Below are positions 1-6,242 of a stretch of 64,000 nt of DNA, in pieces. The stretch lies in contig SUUL01000004.1 of the NCBI GenBank assembly GCA_015062545.1, forward strand, positions 1-64,000, read 5' to 3'. This DNA is from Alphaproteobacteria bacterium (lineage in GTDB: Bacteria > Pseudomonadota > Alphaproteobacteria > Rs-D84). Position numbers and translations under genes: made by a program. Position 1 is the first letter of the stretch. Each line of letters starts with the position of its first letter. The notes under the pieces were generated by a model. The model was not told the origin of the DNA. It did not search any database and saw only the letters and a program-made list of their open reading frames with translations.

Positions 1-906
1 GTATAAACCTTGGCTTGCAGGTTTTGTTTGTTGGCAGGATAAACCTTGATGGATTTGAGAAAGTTCGGTTTTCTTAATACAAACGCGTCTTGGATGTGTT
101 CCTTGATTTTTTGCTGTGCCTGTTGCGATTGTTGCATCTTTGCCGCTTATCATCAAATCCACTTCTTCTTTAAGCCGTTTGCCATGTATATCAAGGTGGA
201 TTACTTCGCCATTGACGGCGACTGCATAGTAATGTGTCCCTGAACGTGATAGCTGGTATTCTGCTGACAGTACGCATTTTTTCATACAACCACGACAGAT
301 TGTTGGCTTGGTTTCTTTTTTAACAATTGCTGTGATTTTTTCTTTGGGGTATTTTTGTTCCAGAACCTCCCTTGCCGCATTCAAAATCATTGATACGTCA
401 CCATGATTATGATTGCCATTATAAGCATCCTCAAACTGTGTTTGCTTGGCATAATTCATTGCCCAGCCGACAATCATTTCTATTTGTTTCAAATTCAGTA
501 CAGACAACAGGTGCAATAAATCTTGTTTTGTTGGAAAAGATTCTGTAAGCGATGCACTGCGCAATTTTCCATTTAATGAAAAGTTCATATAATCACCTAC
601 TGGTTTGTTCCAAGGTTCCCGAGTCTGGGTGTATGTGCACAAATCTGGATAATCTGGATTCGATATCATATTAACCCCGAACAGAGAATTATCATAAACC
701 ACACCAGTTAGAACTTTGTGTTTCCATATTGGGCCAGCATAATCGGGGCAGATGATTGTTGTTTCTGGGTCTGGTATATATAGATTGTTATTTGGAACTC
801 GTTTGATTGCGTTTTGTATTGCGCCTGCAATCAAATCATCTGGTGTTTCTGTCCAGTATGGTTTAAAGAAATTTATAACTTCTTGTATTTTATTGCTTTG
901 TGTCAT
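1..906 (-). CDS. Unknown protein, 3' end cut off by the window edge
   Basis: An open frame runs without a stop for 302 codons from an ATG at 904-906 to the first base of the window, so the C-terminus is missing. I do not recognise a family. The N-terminal half is hydrophilic with no signal peptide or membrane segment, so the protein is probably cytoplasmic. At about residues 221-227 there is a CRGCMKKC motif, which could bind a metal or form part of a small zinc knuckle. A histidine-rich NGNHNHGD stretch lies near residue 181. The neighbouring gene at 1118-1999 has the same strand and is equally unfamiliar, so the two may form one accessory unit. The frame is consistent through fifteen consecutive 60-base lines, which makes a chance ORF unlikely. 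Confidence 0.7.
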   Translation of the reverse strand, partial: MTQSNKIQEVINFFKPYWTETPDDLIAGAIQNAIKRVPNNNLYIPDPETTIICPDYAGPIWKHKVLTGVVYDNSLFGVNMISNPDYPDLCTYTQTREPWNKPVGDYMNFSLNGKLRSASLTESFPTKQDLLHLLSVLNLKQIEMIVGWAMNYAKQTQFEDAYNGNHNHGDVSMILNAAREVLEQKYPKEKITAIVKKETKPTICRGCMKKCVLSAEYQLSRSGTHYYAVAVNGEVIHLDIHGKRLKEEVDLMISGKDATIATGTAKNQGTHPRRVCIKKTELSQIHQGLSCQQTKPASQGLY

Positions 907-1094
907 TTTTTTTGCACCGTTTTTTCTGAATTTTAGATTTTTTTATTTTTTGAACATGCGTAATGCTCTTCTTTTAGTAAAAAAATATCACAAATGTTAT
1001 ATTTGTCAATGCTTTTTCGCAAAATATGGTGTTTGTGTATTTAATATGACCTGGGTCCCGCGGTCGGGTCGCTGGATGACAAAGGAAATAAAAA

Positions 1095-1114
1095 CACCGC
1101 CAGATTTGGCGGTG
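1095..1114 (-). terminator. Intrinsic terminator of the 1118-1999 gene
   Basis: A perfect 8-bp stem (CACCGCCA/TGGCGGTG) with a 4-nt loop lies just past the stop codon at 1118-1120. Read on the minus strand it is followed by a T-rich run (TTTTTATTT). The rest of the 907-1117 spacer shows nothing I can identify. Confidence 0.75.
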
Positions 1115-1117
1115 GGA

Positions 1118-1999
1118 TTATCGTGTGTTTTGCTTTTCTTTGTTAAATGCAGACAGGATTTCTGTGGCATTGCGATGCAGATGTTGATAGATGGCGCGAG
1201 ACAATGAGTTTTCTCCTATTTGAATCCAGCCACGGGGGTATTTTTCAAACTGTTTGGTTTTTGGATTGTATGAAATAAACGTGCTGTAATATATTGCTAT
1301 TAAATCATACGGATCGTCATCTTCATCAATCTGGGACGAATGAATAGGTTGGTGGGTGTATGTTCCCCCAGTGTATACTGTGGACATGCCGGCGATAAAT
1401 GCCAATTTACGACCATTGAAATCTGGGTGTGATTCTAATAAGTGTTTTATGTTGGATAGTGCTTCTACTCCGCTATCTTCTTGGTAGTCTGGATTGTGGT
1501 AAAAATGGCATAAGTACAAATGTCCCCAACGCACATTTAACATTTGTTGAACCATTTGTGGTGTTAGATCTGTGATTTCATAAGATTTAGTTGTTGTTTC
1601 AACTGGTATTGCAGTTTTATTTACAGTAGGCGTTGTTGTCTGTGGATTGTTTTGAACATTTTTCAACTGCCAATTTTTTACAGATTCCAATATGTTCAAA
1701 ATCTGTTCTGCCCTTTGTGGGGATGGTTTGTTGTCGGGGGGTAGATAGTTCCAATGAATTTTTTGCCGCCAAAGTTCTATTTGTTTTATAACATCATACA
1801 TCTGGGGTGTGTTTTTAATGTGTGTTGATATCATCAATGGATGCCGATAACGAAATCTGTCATGGCATGCTTTGTGGCTGTATTTTATGTTTGATATGGT
1901 CAGTTGTCTAAATAAATCATCAGGGCATTTTGAACGAAATTCTTGGTAGGTATCTCGGCCCATATAAATATGTACATAACGCTTGTTCTGTTTTGACAT
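1118..1999 (-). CDS. Unknown soluble protein, 293 aa
   Basis: No family is recognised. The protein is hydrophilic, has no signal peptide or membrane helix, and is rich in His, Tyr, Gln and Asn. A low-complexity Thr/Pro/Asn linker at about residues 115-140 separates an N-terminal part from a C-terminal part containing an acidic DEDDDPYD stretch near residue 226. The start ATG is at 1997-1999, and a hairpin terminator follows the stop. It lies behind another unknown minus-strand gene (1-906), and both look unlike the housekeeping genes to the right, so this edge may be accessory DNA. The ORF is long and ends in a proper terminator, which supports it as a real gene. Confidence 0.65.
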   Translation of the reverse strand: MSKQNKRYVHIYMGRDTYQEFRSKCPDDLFRQLTISNIKYSHKACHDRFRYRHPLMISTHIKNTPQMYDVIKQIELWRQKIHWNYLPPDNKPSPQRAEQILNILESVKNWQLKNVQNNPQTTTPTVNKTAIPVETTTKSYEITDLTPQMVQQMLNVRWGHLYLCHFYHNPDYQEDSGVEALSNIKHLLESHPDFNGRKLAFIAGMSTVYTGGTYTHQPIHSSQIDEDDDPYDLIAIYYSTFISYNPKTKQFEKYPRGWIQIGENSLSRAIYQHLHRNATEILSAFNKEKQNTR

Positions 2000-2171
2000 G
2001 TTTGACTCTTTTAATATTTTACATAAGTTTTATAGCATAAAATTGCAGATTTGCAAGCGGCGAGGCGGTGCAGTTTGGGAATTTATAAATATATTGTATT
2101 TTTTAGCCTGTTGACTTTTTTTGTTATATTCAGAATAATATACGCAGATTATGTAAATAAAGGAAAGGATT

Positions 2172-2669
2172 ATGCGTAAGTTTGTTGCTGCGTTGTTGAT
2201 GTTGTTGCCGATGAAAGTTATGGCAAATCCGGCATGTCCTGTGTGTACCATCGCAATCGGGGCGGGGTTGGATATAGCGCGCCGCTTGGGTGTTCCAGAC
2301 AGTGTTGTTGGTCTGTGGGCCGGGGCGTTACTGACGTTGATTGGGTATTGGACATTGAAATTTATGGACAAGAAAAACTGGCATTTCCGTGGGCGCGATA
2401 CAATGGTAATTGTGTTGTCTGTGGCGATGATTGGATTTATATATATGGGTATGGTGGATTATAACCCTGTTGAAATTTGTGGTGCGCTGGTTATGGATCC
2501 GGTCTTGTTCGGTGCGATGTGTGGTGCGTTGATTTTTATCCTGACATCCAAGTTATATCAATGGATGAAGGCAAAAAATGGCGGTCATGCACATTTCCCA
2601 TTTGAAAAAGTTGTGTTGCCGGTTGTTGCGTTGGCATTGGCCAGTTGGGCGATGATGTTATGTTTCTAA
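2172..2669 (+). CDS. Membrane protein with an exported CPVC motif
   Basis: 165 aa. The first 18-20 residues are a hydrophobic leader (MRKFVAALLMLLPMKVMA) followed directly by NPACPVCTIAIGAGL. A thioredoxin-like CxxC pair therefore sits at the start of the mature protein or at the periplasmic face. Four further hydrophobic segments follow at about residues 45-60, 78-95, 108-125 and 143-162, giving a small polytopic inner-membrane protein. I recall similar CPVC/GAGL proteins in other bacteria without assigned function, but cannot verify this here. A good ribosome site (AAAGGAAAGG) precedes the ATG. The gene is followed after 19 bases by 2689-3243 and the two share a terminator, so they are probably one operon and may act together. 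A redox or metal role is only a guess. Confidence 0.75.
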   Translation: MRKFVAALLMLLPMKVMANPACPVCTIAIGAGLDIARRLGVPDSVVGLWAGALLTLIGYWTLKFMDKKNWHFRGRDTMVIVLSVAMIGFIYMGMVDYNPVEICGALVMDPVLFGAMCGALIFILTSKLYQWMKAKNGGHAHFPFEKVVLPVVALALASWAMMLCF

Positions 2670-2688
2670 ATAAAAATAGGGTGATAAA

Positions 2689-3243
2689 ATGAAAAAAATA
2701 GAATCTGTTCAAGAATTTGTTGAAAAATTGGATGCAGCAAAAAAGGTTAATCCAAAAGATTTGTCTTCTGACCAAGATTTGACAATTGGTATTATGAATT
2801 TGATTTCTATTGAAGAACACTTGATGTTTTCTGGTGCGAAAACAGGCAAAACGCAATTCTATGATTTGATTAACGAAGTGCGTGAAATGCGCAAGCAGGC
2901 GATGTTGAAAATTATTCCTGCGTATGAAGGCGAAGTATGGTGTATTTCTAAACACTTGTTGGCGGCATCTATGCGCGTGTTTGAAGTTGGTACCAAGGCA
3001 TTGGCGGCAGGTGACAGCAAAACTGCATACGAATTGTTTGATCAATCTTATGGTTTGTATTCCATGTTTTGGGGGTTGAATATGGGTTTGCTGACGGGTG
3101 ACAAGAAGGATGCCAAGCCAGCCAAGAAAACAACAAAACAGGTTAAAGCGGTTGTCGCAGAAGCGCCAGAAATAAAGGGTGGTAGTAAGGTATCCAAACT
3201 GAAGAGTTGGGTTAAGAATGCTGTAAATTGTTGTATTGAATAA
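2689..3243 (+). CDS. Unknown helical protein, partner of the CPVC membrane protein
   Basis: 184 aa, soluble and predicted mainly helical, with no signal peptide. The body (residues 1-145) is rich in Glu, Lys and Met. The tail (about 146-184) is Lys-rich, low in complexity and ends in a Cys pair (NCCIE). I do not know a function. It follows the CPVC membrane protein by 19 bases and precedes a strong terminator at 3242-3269, so both genes are probably one transcript. My recollection is that this pairing also occurs in other bacterial groups, but that is memory and not something the sequence shows. The ATG at 2689 follows a purine-rich site (AGGGTGATAAA). Confidence 0.7.
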   Translation: MKKIESVQEFVEKLDAAKKVNPKDLSSDQDLTIGIMNLISIEEHLMFSGAKTGKTQFYDLINEVREMRKQAMLKIIPAYEGEVWCISKHLLAASMRVFEVGTKALAAGDSKTAYELFDQSYGLYSMFWGLNMGLLTGDKKDAKPAKKTTKQVKAVVAEAPEIKGGSKVSKLKSWVKNAVNCCIE

Positions 3244-3269
3244 AAATACCGGCATTGCCGGTATTTTTA
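3242..3269 (+). terminator. Intrinsic terminator after 2689-3243
   Basis: The hairpin TACCGGC/GCCGGTA with a short ATT loop is flanked by an A-run on the left and a T-run on the right, and begins at the stop codon of the preceding gene. Confidence 0.85.
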
Positions 3270-3291
3270 TTCTGTACCGGACACTTTGTTC

Positions 3292-3319
3292 TTGATTTTT
3301 AGTGTATGGTATTTATAAT
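3292..3319 (+). promoter_or_regulatory. Promoter of tRNA-Thr
   Basis: TTGATT (3292-3297), a 16-bp spacer and TATAAT (3314-3319) place the start about 8 bases before the mature tRNA. The tRNA-Gly promoter at 24326 has the same two hexamers and spacer, which supports both. Confidence 0.7.
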
Positions 3320-3333
3320 TGAGCGTAATCGTT

Positions 3334-3407
3334 GCCCTAATAGTCTAGTGGTAAAACACGTCCTTGGTAAGGACGAGTCGCAAGTCCGATTCTTGCTTAG
3401 GGCACCA
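3334..3407 (+). tRNA. tRNA-Thr(GGT)
   Basis: The cloverleaf is complete: acceptor GCCCTAA/TTAGGGC, anticodon stem CGTCC/GGACG around the loop TTGGTAA (anticodon GGT, reading ACC and ACU), T arm GCAAG/CTTGC with loop TCCGATT, discriminator A and an encoded CCA at 3405-3407. No clear terminator follows, so the transcript may continue into the GIY-YIG gene at 3525. Confidence 0.95.
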
Positions 3408-3524
3408 TCCGCTTTCGCTTGCGCTACAGCGAGATTGATTTTGAATAAAATCAAGCGAAGGTGTGGGGTTAGAGAAACGGATGTCGCGCTGTAATGAACA
3501 TGGTGAATGAAAGCGGACTGTTTG

Positions 3525-3764
3525 ATGTTTTATGTTTATCTTTTACGAAGTATAAATTTCCCAGAACGTTTTTATGTTGGTTGTACAAGTGATTTAAAAA
3601 GACGCTTAAAAGAACATAATGATGGAAAATCGATATATACTAATAGATTTAAACCATGGATTCTGCATGGATATGTGGCGTTTGATAGTGAAGAGAAAGC
3701 ACAAAAATTTGAAAATTTTCTTAAAACAGGTAATGGCAGAATATTTCAAAAGAAATTCTTTTGA
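3525..3764 (+). CDS. Small GIY-YIG domain protein
   Basis: 79 aa from the ATG at 3525. The protein is almost entirely one GIY-YIG nuclease fold: FYVYLLRS at the start supplies the YVY half, FYVGCTSDLKRRLKEH the YVG half with the conserved Arg, and an acidic E follows (KAQKFENFL). This matches the stand-alone YhbQ/UPF0213-type proteins, which are about 80-95 aa; their cellular job is not firmly established. An upstream in-frame ATG at 3507 would add six residues, but the family normally begins right at the YVY strand, so I prefer 3525. The gene lies about 120 bases after tRNA-Thr with no obvious promoter of its own. A weak hairpin with a T8 run overlaps its 3' end. Confidence 0.8.
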   Translation: MFYVYLLRSINFPERFYVGCTSDLKRRLKEHNDGKSIYTNRFKPWILHGYVAFDSEEKAQKFENFLKTGNGRIFQKKFF

Positions 3765-3778
3765 TTGTATTTTTTTTC
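3750..3778 (+). terminator. Possible weak terminator after the GIY-YIG gene
   Basis: CAAAAG/CTTTTG forms a short A/T-rich hairpin overlapping the stop codon. It is followed by TTTTTTTT at 3770-3777. The stem is weak, so read-through is likely. Confidence 0.35.
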
Positions 3779-3787
3779 ATAAATTGC

Positions 3788-3816
3788 TTGCTATTGAGTA
3801 AAAAGGTAGATATACT
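3788..3816 (+). promoter_or_regulatory. Promoter of the aspS leader
   Basis: TTGCTA (3788-3793), a 17-bp spacer and TATACT (3811-3816) predict a transcript start near 3823. That is just before stem I of the T-box-like leader and about 190 bases before the aspS start codon. Confidence 0.65.
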
Positions 3817-3822
3817 CTGGTC

Positions 3823-3986
3823 TGTGTGATTCATCTGCTTTGCGTTGTGATGATATGACTGACAACCATGGAATAACGCAGCAGATATAAAGTTATAAAT
3901 CAGGGTGGCACCGCGCAGCCAAGATGACTTGCGCCCCTGAAAATTAACAGTTGAATGGGTGCCGAAAATCTAATCTTTTTTCTGTG
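3823..3986 (+). promoter_or_regulatory. T-box-like leader of aspS
   Basis: At 3902-3915 the leader reads AGGGTGGCACCGCG, an exact match to the T-box core (AGGGTGGNACCGCG). The tRNA-binding bulge TGGC would pair with GCCA, that is, discriminator G73 plus CCA, as in tRNA-Asp. Upstream, ATCTGC/GCAGAT (3833-3838 with 3881-3886) and TGCGTT/AACGCA (3841-3846 with 3875-3880) form a short stem I. Its large loop contains GACA (3861-3864), a possible Asp specifier followed by a purine; GATGAT at 3849-3854 is an alternative. A small hairpin (about 3887-3898) stands where stem III is expected. The antiterminator would pair CAGGG and GCGC with GCGC and CCCTG (3931-3939). A competing GCGCCC/GGGTGC pairing precedes TTTTTT at 3976. 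Stem I is much shorter than in most Firmicutes T-boxes. Confidence 0.75.
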
Positions 3987-4011
3987 CCCGAAAATAAAAA
4001 AAGGGACCAAA

Positions 4012-5781
4012 ATGTTATCTTTGAAATCAAAGTATAGAACCCATACATGTGGTGAATTGAATACATCAAATGTTGGCGAAACAGTTACACTGTCAGGGTG
4101 GGTACACCGTAAGCGCGATCATGGGGCGTTGTTGTTTGTGGATTTGCGCGATAATTATGGCATCACACAGGTTGTGTTTGATGGTGGTAATGAAGTCTTG
4201 GAAAAAGTAAGACCAGAATCTGTTATCAAGGTTGTGGGAACGGTTGTTGCGCGTGACGCGTCCGCGGTTAATGATAAAATCCCAACAGGTGGTATTGAAA
4301 TTCAAGCAACTTCTTTCGAGGTGCTGACGAATTCAGATGTGTTGCCATTCCAGGTGTTTGGTGATGATGATTCTGTGGCAGAAGATTTACGTTTGAAATA
4401 TCGCTATATTGACTTGCGCCGTGAAAGTTTACACAAGAACATTTTGTTCCGTAATCGTGTAATGAAATTTATTCGTGACAGAATGTGGGAAATGGGATTC
4501 TCGGAATTCCAGACACCAATTCTGACCGCGTCCAGTCCAGAAGGTGCGCGTGACTTTATCGTCCCCAGTCGTTATCATCATGGAATGTTCTATGCATTGC
4601 CACAAGCACCACAGCAGTTCAAGCAATTTATTCAGATTTCTGGGTTTGACCGCTATTTCCAAATTGCGCCATGTTTTCGCGATGAAGACCTGCGCGCAGA
4701 CAGATTGTTGGAATTCTATCAGTTGGACTTGGAAATGTCGTTCGTTGATTTACCAGATATTCAGGCGGTGGGTAATACTTTGATGCCTGCGATGATTCGC
4801 GAATTTGTTCCAGATGCAAAAATCTGTGAAGATATTCCACATATTCCATTTGATGAAGCAATGTTGAAATATGGTTCGGATAAACCTGATTTACGTAACC
4901 CTATTATCATACATGATGTGACGGAAATATTCCGTGGGTCTGATTTTGGTATCTTTGCAAGTGCCGTTGAAAATGGCAGCGTTGTACGTGCAATTCCTGC
5001 GCCAAATTCTGCAGACAAGCCACGTTCTTGGTTTGACAAGTTGGGTGATTATGCAGTCAAAGAATTGGGCCTGGGTGGATTGGGATACATTGTATTTGCC
5101 GATGAAGCCAAAGGACCTGTTGCAAAGAAGTTAGATGAAGCGCGTATTGCAAAACTGCGTGAAATTGCAGGGGATAATTCTTCGCTGTTCTTTGTGTGCG
5201 ACAAGGTTGATGTTGCCGCCAAGGCTGCAGGTAAACTGCGTAATAAACTGGGGGATGATTTGGGCTTGATTGATCCAAAAGAATTCCGTCTGTGTTGGAT
5301 AGAAGAATTCCCATTCTTTGAGGCAGATGAAGAATCACCAACAGGTATCGCGTTTACGCATAATCCTTTCTCGTTCCCGATGGCAACATTGGAAGAGTTG
5401 AATACAAAGAATCCATTGGAAATCAAGGCGGCACAATTTGATATGGTGTTGAATGGCGCAGAAATTTGCAGTGGCGGTTTGCGTAACTATAACCCAGAGG
5501 TTATGTTGAAGTGTTTTGATATCACAGGTTATTCCGAAGAAATTGTTAAGGAAAAATTTGGTGGTATGTATAACGCATTCCAATATGGCGCGCCACCACA
5601 CGGCGGATGTGCGTTCGGTCTGGACAGATTGGTTCAGATTATGTTGGACGAACCAAACTTGCGTCAGGTTGTAATATTCCCAACAAATCAACGTGGGCAA
5701 GACTTGATGATGGGCGCACCAACAACTGTTACAGAAAAGCAGTTGCGTGAAGTGCATATTCAAGTGCGCAAGAAAAACTAA
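4012..5781 (+). CDS. aspS: Aspartyl-tRNA synthetase
   Basis: 589 aa, the normal length of bacterial-type AspRS. It charges tRNA-Asp with aspartate in the cytoplasm, and non-discriminating forms also make Asp-tRNA-Asn. Seen in order: an N-terminal OB-fold anticodon-binding domain beginning YRTHTCGEL, class II motif 2 around residues 222-231 (FRDEDLRADR), a GAD-type insertion in the middle, and motif 3 near residue 535 (GLDRLVQI). An in-frame ATG at 3955 would add 19 residues, but family members begin just before YRTHTCGEL, and AAAGGGACC sits correctly before 4012. The 3955 region is also part of the leader. The gene is monocistronic, with its own promoter, a T-box-like leader and a terminator at 5789. 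Confidence 0.97.
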   Translation: MLSLKSKYRTHTCGELNTSNVGETVTLSGWVHRKRDHGALLFVDLRDNYGITQVVFDGGNEVLEKVRPESVIKVVGTVVARDASAVNDKIPTGGIEIQATSFEVLTNSDVLPFQVFGDDDSVAEDLRLKYRYIDLRRESLHKNILFRNRVMKFIRDRMWEMGFSEFQTPILTASSPEGARDFIVPSRYHHGMFYALPQAPQQFKQFIQISGFDRYFQIAPCFRDEDLRADRLLEFYQLDLEMSFVDLPDIQAVGNTLMPAMIREFVPDAKICEDIPHIPFDEAMLKYGSDKPDLRNPIIIHDVTEIFRGSDFGIFASAVENGSVVRAIPAPNSADKPRSWFDKLGDYAVKELGLGGLGYIVFADEAKGPVAKKLDEARIAKLREIAGDNSSLFFVCDKVDVAAKAAGKLRNKLGDDLGLIDPKEFRLCWIEEFPFFEADEESPTGIAFTHNPFSFPMATLEELNTKNPLEIKAAQFDMVLNGAEICSGGLRNYNPEVMLKCFDITGYSEEIVKEKFGGMYNAFQYGAPPHGGCAFGLDRLVQIMLDEPNLRQVVIFPTNQRGQDLMMGAPTTVTEKQLREVHIQVRKKN

Positions 5782-5788
5782 AATAATA

Positions 5789-5816
5789 AAAATGCCCGTT
5801 CTGGGCATTTTTATTT
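5789..5816 (+). terminator. Terminator of aspS
   Basis: AATGCCC/GGGCATT with a short GTTCT loop, A-rich on the left and TTTATTTT on the right. Confidence 0.85.
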
Positions 5817-5891
5817 TGTTGTGATTTCATACCTGTGGTTAAAGATTTTTTTCCATATATAATTTATCGCAATTATATGGGAGAGAATTTT

Positions 5892-6242
5892 ATGACAGAT
5901 TATGTTAATAACTTGATAGATGTCTTGCAACTGAGCCAATATCAAGCCAGTAAATTGCGTGCGCATTATGATAGGTATAATATTGCGCGCCTGGAAAAGC
6001 GGGGCGGGGTATTGTATGCCCCGTATGCCAACCATAATGTTTGGGAATATTTTTCGCGTATGATTTTTGGTTCGCCTGCAGATTTAATAGGACAAAACAA
6101 GACTTTGTTGCGTGCGCAAAGAAATATCAAGTTCTGCGAAAATGGTTATCATTGTGTCAAAGTTGGAAGATATACTTACTATGCCGATGCAACAGGAAAT
6201 ATAATTTCAAAAAGCGAATTCTTGAGAAATACAAACCGTTAA
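5892..6242 (+). CDS. Unknown small protein, 116 aa
   Basis: No family is recognised. The protein is soluble, rich in Tyr and Asn, and has no signal peptide or membrane segment. The start at 5892 is chosen because GGGAGAG lies 6-12 bases upstream. Two in-frame upstream ATGs (5835 and 5877) lack a site, and the second lies inside the ribosome-binding region. A TATAAT at 5858-5863 is a plausible promoter element for this gene alone. Its stop codon overlaps that of the convergent AsmA-like gene (6239), so the two genes run into each other with no space for a terminator. The gene stands between two housekeeping units, and nothing in its context hints at its job. Confidence 0.6.
   Translation: MTDYVNNLIDVLQLSQYQASKLRAHYDRYNIARLEKRGGVLYAPYANHNVWEYFSRMIFGSPADLIGQNKTLLRAQRNIKFCENGYHCVKVGRYTYYADATGNIISKSEFLRNTNR

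Noticed and set aside
752-1207. A 151-codon plus-strand frame across the spacer and two gene ends
   Set aside because: It overlaps the 5' part of the 1-906 gene and the 3' end of the 1118 gene in antisense and has no plausible start region.
4080-4110. A second T-box-like sequence (CAGGGTGGGTACACCG) inside aspS
   Set aside because: It is coding sequence of the OB-fold, and the core is broken by one extra base.
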